NCBI RefSeq assembly: GCF_041080625.1
Contig: NZ_CP163518.1
Location: forward strand, 4,030,001-4,094,000
DNA from: Streptomyces sp. CG1
GTDB taxonomy: Bacteria > Actinomycetota > Actinomycetes > Streptomycetales > Streptomycetaceae
Length of the DNA stretch: 64,000 nt
Direction of reading: 5' to 3'
The notes under the pieces are model-generated. The model was given only the letters and a program-made list of their open reading frames with translations. It searched no databases and was not told where the DNA came from. Each line of letters begins with the position of its first letter. Position 1 is the stretch's first letter. The position numbers and the translations under genes were made by a program. This document shows positions 1 through 8,314 of this stretch, one piece after another.

Positions 1-235
<235 letters not shown>

Positions 236-390
236 TCATCGCTCACACCCGTTCGGGGCAACCCGGCGGGCGATCTCGGCGTCTTTGTGGGCCGGAGGGC
301 CCTCATGGGCGAGATACGGACGCCGTAAGGTGGCACGGTCGCCCGCCGGGGCGCACCGCAACAGCACAGCCGAAGGGGGCGGGCGATCGG

Positions 391-1335
391 ATGCCGCAGA
401 CCGAGACACCGGGCACCGAGGGGGCCCCGCGTACCCGGCTGCGGTGGTGGACCGAGCTGCCCCTGATCCTCCTGGTCTACGGCTGTTACTCGGCCGGCCG
501 CCTCCTCGCGCGCGGTGACGTGCACAGCGCCGTCGACCACGGTCTGGCGATCCTGCGCCTCGAGCAGAGTCTGCACCTCGACGCCGAGCACCCGCTCAAC
601 CGGCTGTTCACGCGCGAGCCCTGGCTCGGGGTGCCGGCGGACTTCTGGTACGCCTCGCTGCACTACCTGGTCACGCCCGTCATCCTCATATGGCTGTTCC
701 GGGCCCGCGCCGAGCACTACCGGCGGGCCCGCACCTGGCTGATGACCTCCACGTTCATCGGCCTGATCGGCTTCACGCTGGTGCCGACCTGCCCGCCCCG
801 GCTGCTCGCCGCCGGGCACGGTTTCGTGGACACCATGGCGCACTACAGCTCGTACGGCTGGTGGGCCGGTGACGCGAGCGCGCCGCGCGGCATGGGCGGG
901 ATGACCAACCAGTACGCGGCGATGCCGAGCCTGCACGTCGGCTGGGCGCTGTGGTGCGGGGTGATGCTGTGGCGGCACGGCGGCACCCGCCTCACGAAGA
1001 TCCTCGCCGTGGTCTATCCGCTGGGCACCGCGCTCGTGGTCATGGGCACCGCCAACCACTACCTCCTCGACGCGGTCGCGGGTGTCGCCGTGATGGGCGT
1101 CGGCTCCCTGCTGGCACCGCGCGTGATGGGGGTGCTGGACCTGCTCCGGTCCCGTCTGTTCCCGCGCAGCACAGCCGTCGCGGGCGGCACCGCTTCCCCG
1201 ATTGTCAGTGGCGGATGCCAGACTTCCGCGGGTGAGCGAATTCCACGGCAGCGCGAGTCGCAGCTCGACGCCGGGGCCGAACCGGACGCCTCCCCCAGCG
1301 ACGCGGGAGAAGGGGCTCCGGCGCCGGCTCGCTGA
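391..1335 (+). CDS. PAP2-type membrane phosphatase (inositolphosphotransferase-like)
   Basis: A 314-residue integral membrane protein with about six hydrophobic segments. Two PAP2 phosphatase motifs are visible: MPSLHVGWALW (about residue 178) and ANHYLLDAVAG (about residue 218), which carry the two catalytic histidines and the aspartate. The first PAP2 motif (KxxxxxxRP) is replaced by TCPPRLLAA, as in the Aur1/Ipt1-like branch. It probably dephosphorylates or transfers a lipid-linked phosphate at the outer membrane face. The ATG at 391 is chosen because it follows a purine-rich GAAGGGGGCGGG; the reading frame is open further upstream. The polar C-terminal tail runs over the start of the next gene by about 100 bp. 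Confidence 0.8.
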   Translation: MPQTETPGTEGAPRTRLRWWTELPLILLVYGCYSAGRLLARGDVHSAVDHGLAILRLEQSLHLDAEHPLNRLFTREPWLGVPADFWYASLHYLVTPVILIWLFRARAEHYRRARTWLMTSTFIGLIGFTLVPTCPPRLLAAGHGFVDTMAHYSSYGWWAGDASAPRGMGGMTNQYAAMPSLHVGWALWCGVMLWRHGGTRLTKILAVVYPLGTALVVMGTANHYLLDAVAGVAVMGVGSLLAPRVMGVLDLLRSRLFPRSTAVAGGTASPIVSGGCQTSAGERIPRQRESQLDAGAEPDASPSDAGEGAPAPAR

Positions 1336-2455
1336 GCTGCGCGGTCCCGACGTACCGGCCAAGGCCCTGGACGCGCGTGCCCTCGCGGCGCTCGCCGCGA
1401 ACCCTGGGTGCGCGCGGCGGGCGATCCTGGACGGCGCCGGGGTGGACAAGGCGCGCCTCGCCGGCGCGCTGGGCGCACCGTCCGGTTTCGGGCAGTCGCA
1501 GTTCGCGCTGACCCGGGGCAACGCGTTCGAGGCACGGGTGAAGGCAGACGGCGGCGCGGAGCTGCTGCGCCTCGCGCACGCCCGCCTCGACCCGGGTGCC
1601 GAACCGCCGGCCGGGGCCGCCGTGCCCGACCTGACCGCGCACGGCCCCGAGGGGCGTACGGCCCGTACGGCGCTGGCGCTGCGCGAGGCCACGCGCGCGG
1701 GCGGCTGGACGCTCCTCGACCATCCGATGCTGGCACTGGACGTGGCCGGCTCGCTCGCCTTCCTGGAGCCGGACGCGGTGGTGGTGCACCCGGACGGCAG
1801 CTGGTCGGTGGTGGAGATCAAGTCCTTCCCGATGCTGGACGGTTCGGCGGATCCGGCCAAGGTCGGCGCGGCGGCCCGGCAGGCGGCGGTGTACGTGCTC
1901 GCCCTGGAGGACGTCGCCGCCCGGCTCACCCACGAAGAGGCTCCCGCCCCGCGCGTGCGGCACCGGGTGCTGCTGGTGTGCCCGAAGGACTTCTCCAACC
2001 TGGCCACGGGCTCCGCCGTGGACGTGCGCAAACAGCGCGCGGTCACCGCCCGCCAGCTGGCCCGGCTCACCCGGATCGAGGAGATCGCCGAGGCACTGCC
2101 GGAGGGCATGTGCTTCGCGCCCGACCGGAGCGCCGAGGAGCTGACACAGGCCGTGGCGGCAGTCCCGGCGACGTACGCACCCGAGTGCCTGTCCGCCTGC
2201 GAACTGGCCTTCCACTGCCGGGAACGCTCCCGCGAGGCGGGCGCCGTCACCCGCCTCGGCCGGCCTCTGCGGGCGGAACTGGGCGGTCTGAGCACGGTCG
2301 AGGACGTCCTCGCGGCGGCCCGCGGTGAGCTGGGCGACCCGGACGACCCCGCGGTCGCGGCCCTGCGCCGGGCGGCGGCCCTGCGCGCGGAGGCCCTCCG
2401 GACGGCCGGGGCGCACGCGCGTGCGGAGGCGGAGGAGGAGGCCCTGTGTCCCTGA
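1232..2455 (+). CDS. RecB/Cas4-like PD-(D/E)XK nuclease with four-cysteine cluster
   Basis: A 407-residue protein. Seen: a PD-(D/E)XK core with D181 (in LEPDAVVVH) and E195/K197 (VVEIKSF), followed by a RecB-type Q-x4-Y segment (RQAAVYVLAL, about residue 216). C294, C319, C323 and C329 are spaced like the 4Fe-4S ligands of Cas4 and AddB (one upstream cysteine plus a C-terminal trio). Inference: an iron-sulphur DNA nuclease. It starts the unit nuclease-unknown-helicase, overlapping the next gene by 10 bp. The start is uncertain: GTG 1232 gives MSEFHGSA; in-frame GTG 1208 and TTG 1202 also exist. All starts lie inside the 3' end of the PAP2 gene, so the two may be co-transcribed. Confidence 0.7.
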   Translation: MSEFHGSASRSSTPGPNRTPPPATREKGLRRRLAELRGPDVPAKALDARALAALAANPGCARRAILDGAGVDKARLAGALGAPSGFGQSQFALTRGNAFEARVKADGGAELLRLAHARLDPGAEPPAGAAVPDLTAHGPEGRTARTALALREATRAGGWTLLDHPMLALDVAGSLAFLEPDAVVVHPDGSWSVVEIKSFPMLDGSADPAKVGAAARQAAVYVLALEDVAARLTHEEAPAPRVRHRVLLVCPKDFSNLATGSAVDVRKQRAVTARQLARLTRIEEIAEALPEGMCFAPDRSAEELTQAVAAVPATYAPECLSACELAFHCRERSREAGAVTRLGRPLRAELGGLSTVEDVLAAARGELGDPDDPAVAALRRAAALRAEALRTAGAHARAEAEEEALCP

Positions 2456-4035
2456 TCGCCACCCTCGCCCGGCTCGAGGCCGTCAGCAGCGGCCGGGCCC
2501 AGCCCGCCGCCACCGTCCGGCACCGGCATCTGTCCGAGCGCCCGCTGGTGTTCGTGCCGCTCACCACCGCCGGTGAGGCCGGCGCCCCGCTCGGCGCGCT
2601 GGTCGGCACCGACCGGGACGCCCCGCGCCTGCTGGTCGTACCGCAGCCGCGCGACCGCGACCTGCGCTTCACGTTCCTCGCCGACCTGGCGGACGTGGTC
2701 CTGCCGTACATCGGCTCCTACGCCGAGTCCGTGGAGGCGGCCGAGCGCACCGAGACCGACCCGGAGACCGGCAAGCGGGTCAAGGTCGAGGTGGAGCTGT
2801 GCGCGGACGCACCCCAGCTGATCGTGCCGAGCCGTGCGGGCCTGGACTTCGTCCGGCTCCTCGGCCGCTCGATGCGGTTTCGCCGTACGGCCGAGCAGGA
2901 CCCGGAGGCGCCCTATCCGGCGCCGCCCAGGGTGCCGCTGCTGGGCCGCTGGCTGACCCACTACGGCGAGCGTTCCCGCGTCCCCGGCTCCTCCCTGCTG
3001 CTCGCCCTGACCGATGTGCTGTCCCGGCACTGGGCGACCGGCCAGTCCGGGCTGGAGGACCAGCACCTGGGCGCGCTGCTCGCCTGGATCGCCCCTCCGG
3101 AGGACCTCTCGGGTGCCGAGGCCGCACGCCGGGCCGAGCTGGCCCGGGACCCCGCCGGCCAGTTGCTGTGCCCGCCGGCCGGTCCCGCCACCGACCCGGC
3201 GTTCGACAACAGACTGCTGGCCCCGGCGATCGAGCGCTACGACCGTGCCCGTAGCGCCCTCGCCGCCGCCGAGGACGCCCTGACCGCCGACGACCGGCTG
3301 GCCGCGCTCACGGCGGCCGAGCGGGAGATCCGCGACCTGGTGGCAAGCCGCACCCGGCCCACCTGGGACGCGGTGTGGCGGGGCCTGGATCTGCTGCGGG
3401 CGCTGCCGGCGGGGGCGCATGTCGAGGAGCGCTGGACCCGTGACCGCTGGTCCTTCACCGGCCACCGCGACCGGGTGCTGGCCGGCGAGCCCCCGCAGCC
3501 ACGCCGGGACGACGCGGTGACGGCGGCGAACAAGCTGGCCACGCGCGAGCGCGAGCAGGCCCGGCTGGAGGCGCAGGAAGCCCTGGACGACCCGCTGGTG
3601 ATGGCGGGCCGGCGGCTGGCCGGGGAGGCGTTCGCGGGCGAGGTCACCGATGTCGTCCTCATGTACAGCGAGAGCAAGCGGCCGAGCCCGCGCCCACTGG
3701 TGACGGTCCGCACGGACGACCGGCCGCATCTCGCGGAGCGCGCGAAGGTGTACCGCTCGCTGGGCGGCAAACCGCAGTCGGCGGAGCTGGTCGGGCAGGA
3801 GGCCGAGGGTGTGCTGGTCCTGCGCGTCCTGGACAAGATGGGCCGGGGCAAGGAGCCGGAGCCCGGTTCGGTGCCGGAGAAGGGCGACCGGGTCTGCTTC
3901 ACCCTCTTCGAGCACGAGCAGCGCGGCGGCGCGAAGCTGCCCGACCCGGAGGAGACACCGTGGACGCACGGCGGCCCACCGGGCGAGGCCGTACCGGAGG
4001 TTCCCGACGCCGTGACCGGGGAGGACGTGCTGTGA
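2446..4035 (+). CDS. Unknown 529-residue partner protein of the nuclease/helicase operon
   Basis: I do not recognise a known domain. The protein is acidic and soluble with no signal peptide or membrane segment. Residues about 1-175 look mixed alpha/beta, a charged helical stretch lies at about 260-390 (many Ala/Arg/Glu, coiled-coil-like), and the last about 130 residues look beta-rich, resembling in feel the inserted beta-barrel of UPF1-class helicases; that last point is only an impression. The GTG at 2446 lies inside the end of the nuclease gene and is preceded by GGAGGAGGAG, and its stop overlaps the helicase start (GTGA). Tight coupling on both sides suggests a structural subunit or targeting factor of one nuclease-helicase complex. 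Confidence 0.75.
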   Translation: MSLIATLARLEAVSSGRAQPAATVRHRHLSERPLVFVPLTTAGEAGAPLGALVGTDRDAPRLLVVPQPRDRDLRFTFLADLADVVLPYIGSYAESVEAAERTETDPETGKRVKVEVELCADAPQLIVPSRAGLDFVRLLGRSMRFRRTAEQDPEAPYPAPPRVPLLGRWLTHYGERSRVPGSSLLLALTDVLSRHWATGQSGLEDQHLGALLAWIAPPEDLSGAEAARRAELARDPAGQLLCPPAGPATDPAFDNRLLAPAIERYDRARSALAAAEDALTADDRLAALTAAEREIRDLVASRTRPTWDAVWRGLDLLRALPAGAHVEERWTRDRWSFTGHRDRVLAGEPPQPRRDDAVTAANKLATREREQARLEAQEALDDPLVMAGRRLAGEAFAGEVTDVVLMYSESKRPSPRPLVTVRTDDRPHLAERAKVYRSLGGKPQSAELVGQEAEGVLVLRVLDKMGRGKEPEPGSVPEKGDRVCFTLFEHEQRGGAKLPDPEETPWTHGGPPGEAVPEVPDAVTGEDVL

Positions 4036-5369
4036 CCACGGTCGACTTCGATCCCGGAGCCGCTGCCGCCCGCGCCACCGACGCGATCCTCCACGACACG
4101 CTGCACGGCACCGAGCGGGGTGTGGTCGTGGACTCCCCGCCGGGTGCCGGCAAGTCGACGCTCGTGGTCCGCGCGGCCCTCGAACTGGCCGACGCGGGAC
4201 GCCCGTTGATGGTCGTGGCGCAGACGAACGCCCAGGTGGACGACCTCGTCCTGCGGCTCGCCGAGAAGAACCCGGACCTGCCGGTGGGCCGCCTGCACAG
4301 CAGTGACACCGACGCCTACGACAAGGCGCTGGACGATCTTCCGCAGGTCCGCACGTCCGCGAAGGCCGCCGATCTGAACGGCCTGCCGGTCGTCCTGTCC
4401 ACGGCGGCGAAGTGGGCGCATGTGACGGCCGACGAGCCCTGGCGGCACGCGATCGTGGACGAGGCGTACCAGATGCGTTCCGACTCGCTGCTGGCCGTGG
4501 CCGGCCTGTTCGAGCGGGCGCTGTTCGTGGGCGACCCCGGTCAGCTGGACCCGTTCGCGATCGTCGGCAGCGAGCAGTGGGCGGGCCTGTCGTACGACCC
4601 CTCGGCGTCCGCGGTGACCACCCTGCTGGCCCACAATCCCGGCCTGCCGCAGCACCGCCTCCCGGTCTCCTGGCGGCTGCCCGCCTCGGCGGCGCCGCTG
4701 GTCTCCGACGCGTTCTACCCGTACACCCCGTTCCGCAGCGGCACCGACCAAGGCGACCGCCGCCTCTCCTTCGCCGTCCCGTCGGACGGCTCCGGCCCTG
4801 ACCGGGTGATCGACGAGGCCGCGGAATCCGGCTGGGGCCTGCTGGAGCTGCCCGCCCGGCACACCCCGCGCACGGATCCCGAGGCGGTGCGCGCGGTGGC
4901 GACGGTCGTACGCCGCCTGCTGGACCGGGAAGGTGCGGCGACCTCCGAGCTCCCCCAGTCCCCCACTCCCCTCACCGCCGACCGCATCGCCGTCGGCACG
5001 GCCCACCGCGACCAGGCCGCGGCGGTCCGCACGGCGCTCGCCGAACTGGGCGTGGCGGACGTCACGGTCGACACCGCGAATCGCCTTCAGGGCCGGGAGT
5101 ACGACGTCACGGTCGTCCTGCACCCGCTCTCCGGCCGCCCCGACGCCACCGCGTTCCACCTGGAGACCGGCCGCCTGTGCGTCCTGGCCTCCCGCCACCG
5201 CCACGCCTGCATCGTCGTCTGCCGCGCCGGCGTCGGCGACCTCCTGGACGACTACCCGTCCACGGAACCGGTCCAGCTGGGCACGCTGGTGAAGTTTCCG
5301 GACGGCTGGGAAGCGAACCACGCGGTCCTGGCCCACCTGGCGAAGCACCGGGTGAACTGGCAGCCATGA
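4032..5369 (+). CDS. SF1 helicase, UPF1/Dna2-like ATPase
   Basis: A 445-residue ATPase. Visible superfamily 1 motifs: Walker A DSPPGAGKST (K41), Walker B AIVDEAYQM (D143, E144), motif III LFVGDPGQLDPF, motif IV-like HRLPVSWRLP, motif V TANRLQGREYD and motif VI SRHRHACIVV. This arrangement (AAA_11 plus AAA_12 type halves) is that of UPF1, Dna2 and the TM0106 group, in which a RecB-like nuclease is often fused to the helicase; here they are separate genes with an extra protein between. Start GTG 4032 overlaps the previous stop by 4 bp. The last 22 residues and the following bases are repeated just downstream. Confidence 0.88.
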   Translation: MTTVDFDPGAAAARATDAILHDTLHGTERGVVVDSPPGAGKSTLVVRAALELADAGRPLMVVAQTNAQVDDLVLRLAEKNPDLPVGRLHSSDTDAYDKALDDLPQVRTSAKAADLNGLPVVLSTAAKWAHVTADEPWRHAIVDEAYQMRSDSLLAVAGLFERALFVGDPGQLDPFAIVGSEQWAGLSYDPSASAVTTLLAHNPGLPQHRLPVSWRLPASAAPLVSDAFYPYTPFRSGTDQGDRRLSFAVPSDGSGPDRVIDEAAESGWGLLELPARHTPRTDPEAVRAVATVVRRLLDREGAATSELPQSPTPLTADRIAVGTAHRDQAAAVRTALAELGVADVTVDTANRLQGREYDVTVVLHPLSGRPDATAFHLETGRLCVLASRHRHACIVVCRAGVGDLLDDYPSTEPVQLGTLVKFPDGWEANHAVLAHLAKHRVNWQP

Positions 5370-5709
5370 CCGAAACCCGTCAACCAGAACCGGCACCCCC
5401 CGGCACCGACAGGCAAACCTCCGCGACGGCACCCATCCGCCGGACGCCCGCCACAGCAGCGGCACATCGAAGCTGCGGCACGCCGCCGGAGGCGGCCGAC
5501 GGATACAGCCCGGACGGCTGGGAAGCGAACCACGCGGTCCTGGCCCACCTGGCGAAGCACCGGGTGAACTGGCAGCCATGACCGAAACCCGTCAACCAGA
5601 ACCGGCACCCCCCGGCACCGACAGGCAAACCTCCGCTCCGGCACCCATCCGCCGGACGGCTGGAAAGCGAACCATGCCGTCCTGGCTCACCAGGCGGAAC
5701 ACCGGGTGG
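5298..5709 (+). repeat. Tandem duplication of the helicase gene 3' end, with two ATGA mini-ORFs
   Basis: A unit of about 149 bp (5298-5446), covering the last 22 codons of the helicase gene and about 80 bp beyond, is repeated almost exactly at 5510-5658, a period of 212 bp, with a 63 bp spacer. A third, diverged partial copy lies at about 5652-5709. The duplication leaves two small frames that each begin with an ATGA overlap: 5366-5581 (71 residues, starting MTETRQPEPA and ending with a second copy of the helicase tail, HRVNWQP) and 5578-5781 (67 residues, same start). They look like by-products of slippage or unequal exchange rather than genes. The rest of the gap to 5816 holds a G/C-rich stretch without a recognisable gene. 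Confidence 0.9.
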
Positions 5710-5816
5710 GCCGGCGGGCGTAAGTCGCCCCCGACGGCCCCTTGCGGGGGCGCGGGACAATGGACGGTGGCCCACCTGTAGGCGGTGCCCAGCGAACCGT
5801 ACGAGGAGGACAAGAC

Positions 5817-6185
5817 ATGGCGGAGCCCACGCCGCGTCGTAACGAACCGCGGCTACGCCCCGCGCCCCTGATCTTCGAGCCCGCGGAGGCGGCCGCCGAT
5901 CCCGAGCACTTCTTCGACCTGGAGTCGATCGAGGATCCGCGGGCGCTGCTGGCCCGGGCCACGGAACTGACCCAGGCGTTCCGTGCGGCCGCCGACCGGG
6001 CCGTGGAGTACCAGGCCGTCGCGGCGGCCCAGCTCGCCGACCCGCGCAGATTCGACCGGTTGACCCCGGCGGACATCGCCGAGCAGGCGGAATGGACCGA
6101 GGACTACGCGAAGAAGATGGTCGAGTTCGGGCGGGATCTGCTGGAGGGCAACACCGAGGGGTGCACCTCCGCCGACCCCGTGTGA
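5817..6185 (+). CDS. Conserved-looking small protein, function unknown
   Basis: A 122-residue soluble, acidic protein beginning MAEPTPRRNEPRLRPAPLIF. Most of it is predicted helical (ALLARATELTQAFRAAADRA and a second Ala-rich helix). No cysteine pair, signal peptide or known motif was seen; the tail LEGNTEGCTSADPV has one cysteine. The ATG at 5817 is preceded by GAGGAGGACAAG, a good ribosome site. I do not recognise the family. It is separated from the helicase unit by the duplicated region and is probably transcribed on its own. Confidence 0.7.
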   Translation: MAEPTPRRNEPRLRPAPLIFEPAEAAADPEHFFDLESIEDPRALLARATELTQAFRAAADRAVEYQAVAAAQLADPRRFDRLTPADIAEQAEWTEDYAKKMVEFGRDLLEGNTEGCTSADPV

Positions 6186-6232
6186 CGCCGCTCCCGTGCC
6201 ACCCCGCCCCTCGGGGCAACCCCCGCGAGTAA

Positions 6233-6258
6233 GCCCGTCTGGCATATGCCGGGCGGGC
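6233..6258. promoter_or_regulatory. Imperfect 26-bp dyad centred on GGCATATGCC
   Basis: The arms GCCCG/CGGGC flank a perfect GGCATATGCC core with three mismatched positions between core and arms. It lies between the 122-residue gene and the Prim-Pol-like gene. It may be a weak terminator hairpin or an operator. A related perfect dyad with the same TGGCATATGCCA core occurs at 24414-24431. Confidence 0.35.
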
Positions 6259-6342
6259 AAGATACTCCTCCCCCACCCTCCTTGTCCCGTTTTTCGGCAA
6301 CTCAGAAGAACTGCCCGCTCACACCCGGTACATGTGAGTGTC

Positions 6343-6912
6343 ATGAGCAGCGCACCGAACGTCACCCGAGTCACCTCCGACGGCGCCGACTGGCTCGCCT
6401 CGGCGGGAACGTATCCGCGGAGCACGCCGGCCCTCTGGGAGGAGCGCCCGGACACCCCGGTCGCCCTGCCCTGCGGCACCGTCTTCGACGTGGTGAGCGC
6501 GCCGACGATCTTCGGCCGCCGGATGCTGGACCGACTGTGGGACGACGGCCCGGGCTCGGGCCCGGTCGCGGTGTTCCGCGGCCGTGTGCTGCTGTTCGCC
6601 GCACCGGGTACGGCCCAGCGGCTGCCCTCGCTGCTGGCGTGGGAGGAATGGGGCTCGCACCGTACGGAGGCGGTACCGCCGCTGCTGTGTCACGGCACGG
6701 GCGACGCGGTGACCGTCCCTGCTCCGGCCGGTGGCGACACCCCCGGTGAGTCACGCTGGCTGGTCGCCCCGGACACCCGTCACCCCTGGCTGCCGGGCCC
6801 GGAAGTCGTCCTCTGGGCGGCCGTCCGAGCCGCCCGCGCTGCCGTACGGATATCGATTTTTCCTCCCGCCGACCATGATGCTAAGGTCTACGACGTCAGC
6901 AGGCGCCGCTAG
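6343..6912 (+). CDS. Prim-Pol N-terminal-like small protein (probably degenerate)
   Basis: A 189-residue protein. The middle (GTVFDVVSAPTIFGRRMLDR ... GPVAVFRGRVLLFAAPG ... LLAWEEW) resembles the recalled N-terminal domain of actinobacterial bifunctional DNA primase/polymerase proteins, but I cannot identify a complete set of metal-binding acidic residues, so enzymatic activity is doubtful. ATG 6343 is taken; GTG 6334 is in frame. The last four codons and the stop (TAG at 6910-6912) run through the tRNA-Lys promoter zone and into the first 10 bases of the tRNA, which is unusual for a conserved protein and suggests the C-terminus is not under strong constraint. Confidence 0.55.
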   Translation: MSSAPNVTRVTSDGADWLASAGTYPRSTPALWEERPDTPVALPCGTVFDVVSAPTIFGRRMLDRLWDDGPGSGPVAVFRGRVLLFAAPGTAQRLPSLLAWEEWGSHRTEAVPPLLCHGTGDAVTVPAPAGGDTPGESRWLVAPDTRHPWLPGPEVVLWAAVRAARAAVRISIFPPADHDAKVYDVSRRR

Positions 6913-6976
6913 CTCAGTTGGTTAGAGCAGCTGACTCTTAATCAGCGGGTCCGGGGTTCGAGTCCCTGGCGGCGCA
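6903..6976 (+). tRNA. tRNA-Lys (anticodon CTT), copy 1
   Basis: A 74-nt cloverleaf: acceptor arms GCGCCGC/GCGGCGC, D arm GCTC-GAGC, anticodon arm GCTGA-CTCTTAA-TCAGC with anticodon CTT, T arm with GGTTCGAGT, discriminator A; CCA is not encoded. The sequence is identical to the copies at 25446 and 29346. Possible -10 TAAGGT at 6882-6887 lies inside the upstream coding sequence. Confidence 0.97.
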
Positions 6977-6986
6977 CGCGAAGGAA

Positions 6987-7026
6987 ACGGCGGGTCCGGT
7001 TCGAAAGAATCCGGCCCGCCGTTTTC
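6987..7026 (+). terminator. Terminator after tRNA-Lys copy 1
   Basis: AACGGCGGG and CCCGCCGTTTT pair as a strong stem (extended through TCCGG/CCGG-type pairs around GAAAGAAT), followed by a short T run. It ends the tRNA transcript and also faces the convergent protease gene. Confidence 0.8.
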
Positions 7027-7057
7027 GTATACAACGACTTCCGTAGGACGGCGACGC

Positions 7058-8314
7058 TCAGTCGTCATGCACCCCCGGCGTGATCCGCACCGTCCACGCC
7101 CCGGAATCCGTTCTCCCCTCCACCTCCACCCGGGCGCCCTCCCCGGGCACGGTGAAGCTTTCGCCGAGGGCGACCGGGGCGTCGGCGAGGGGTGGGTAGA
7201 CCGAGTTCTCCCAGCAGGCCTCGGTGTGCGGGTGGGCGTCGACGACCTCCACGGGGCCGCCGCCGGACTCCGCCCCGCTTCTGATCCGGTACACCAGCAC
7301 CCCCTGCCGGCAGCCGAAGCGGTCGTTCCCGGCCGAGCCGCGCGCCTCGAAGGCCAGCGCGCTGTCGGGCCCGGTGCGGACGATCGCCAGCTTCACACCG
7401 TGGCCGAGGCCGAAGGCCGGGGCGCCCGCCGCGCCCTGCACCGGGACTCCCGGGCCGGCTTCCAGCGGCTCCAGGGTCAGCCCGGTCGACCCCGTGCCGC
7501 GCAGGCACAGCACCTGGCGCGGATCCAGCCAGCCCAGCCGCCACTTGTGCCAGGCGAACAGGTCCGGGGAGAGCCCGAACTGGCTGCCCATCAGATCCCA
7601 GTCGCCGACGTAGGTGTCCCAGTCGCCCTTGCCGTCGTCCGGGCGGTGGTAAAGGTCGGGCAGATCGAAGACGTGCCCGGTCTCATGGGCGAGGACCAGC
7701 CGGTCGGGCGGGTGCTTCTCGAACACGGTGACGACGCGGCGGATGTCCGTGCCGTCCACGTGCGTGGGTGTGTCGAGGTTCACGACCTTCGTGGCGTCGG
7801 AGTCGACGCCGGGCGCGTCCGGGTCGGCGACGAAGTACACGAGCTGGTAGCGGGAGAAGTCGACCTCCTTGTCGGCGGCGGCGAACGCGTCGCGCAGATA
7901 GGCGGCCCGGTCCTCCACACTCCAGTCCCGCTTCACGCGGTACGCCGTGGACGGCCGGGGCATGCGCAGCCAGTGCCGCAACGGGTGCGGGCGGAGGGTG
8001 AATCTGCCGTAGGAGGCCTGTTCGAAGTAGCGGCTGGTGGCAGGGAAGTGATCGGCCGTCAATTCAGCGGGCGTGGCGTGCGGGGTGCCGTCCGGGAAGG
8101 AGAGGAAGATCAGCACGGCGTCGAGCGGGCGGGTCGGGCGCGTGTAGTCCGGGTTCCAGGTGTCGACGCCCTCGGAGTGGTGGGCGTCGGTGCGGTGCAG
8201 GGCGCAGGGGATGGTGGAGTAGGGCTGGGCTGCCGAGCGGCCGGTGAGCATCGACGTGGCGGCGAGCGCCGACAGCGTGGTGCACACGGCGGCGGTGCTG
8301 CGCAGCTTGGGCAC
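7058..8314 (-). CDS. Secreted M6-family zinc metalloprotease
   Basis: A 418-residue protein. A Sec signal peptide is seen at the N-terminus (MPKLRSTAAVCTTLSALAAT, cleavage likely after about residue 29). The zinc site LVLAHETGHVFDLPDLY (about residue 215) is an HExxH followed by an Asp/Tyr-rich stretch, as in immune inhibitor A-like M6 peptidases; WDLMGSQFG shortly after supplies the Met-turn. The C-terminal third looks like a beta-sandwich. It is likely an extracellular protease. It is convergent with the tRNA and divergent from the cdgA-like gene. Confidence 0.85.
   Translation of the reverse strand: MPKLRSTAAVCTTLSALAATSMLTGRSAAQPYSTIPCALHRTDAHHSEGVDTWNPDYTRPTRPLDAVLIFLSFPDGTPHATPAELTADHFPATSRYFEQASYGRFTLRPHPLRHWLRMPRPSTAYRVKRDWSVEDRAAYLRDAFAAADKEVDFSRYQLVYFVADPDAPGVDSDATKVVNLDTPTHVDGTDIRRVVTVFEKHPPDRLVLAHETGHVFDLPDLYHRPDDGKGDWDTYVGDWDLMGSQFGLSPDLFAWHKWRLGWLDPRQVLCLRGTGSTGLTLEPLEAGPGVPVQGAAGAPAFGLGHGVKLAIVRTGPDSALAFEARGSAGNDRFGCRQGVLVYRIRSGAESGGGPVEVVDAHPHTEACWENSVYPPLADAPVALGESFTVPGEGARVEVEGRTDSGAWTVRITPGVHDD

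Noticed and set aside
3237..5579. 780-codon open frame on the reverse strand across the helicase gene
   Set aside because: Antisense shadow of the high-GC helicase and its upstream gene; Arg/Gly/Val-rich composition, no domain, no ribosome site.
5366..5781. Two small ATGA-coupled frames (MTETRQPEPA...) as genes
   Set aside because: They arise from the tandem duplication and share sequence with the helicase tail; listed under the repeat instead.
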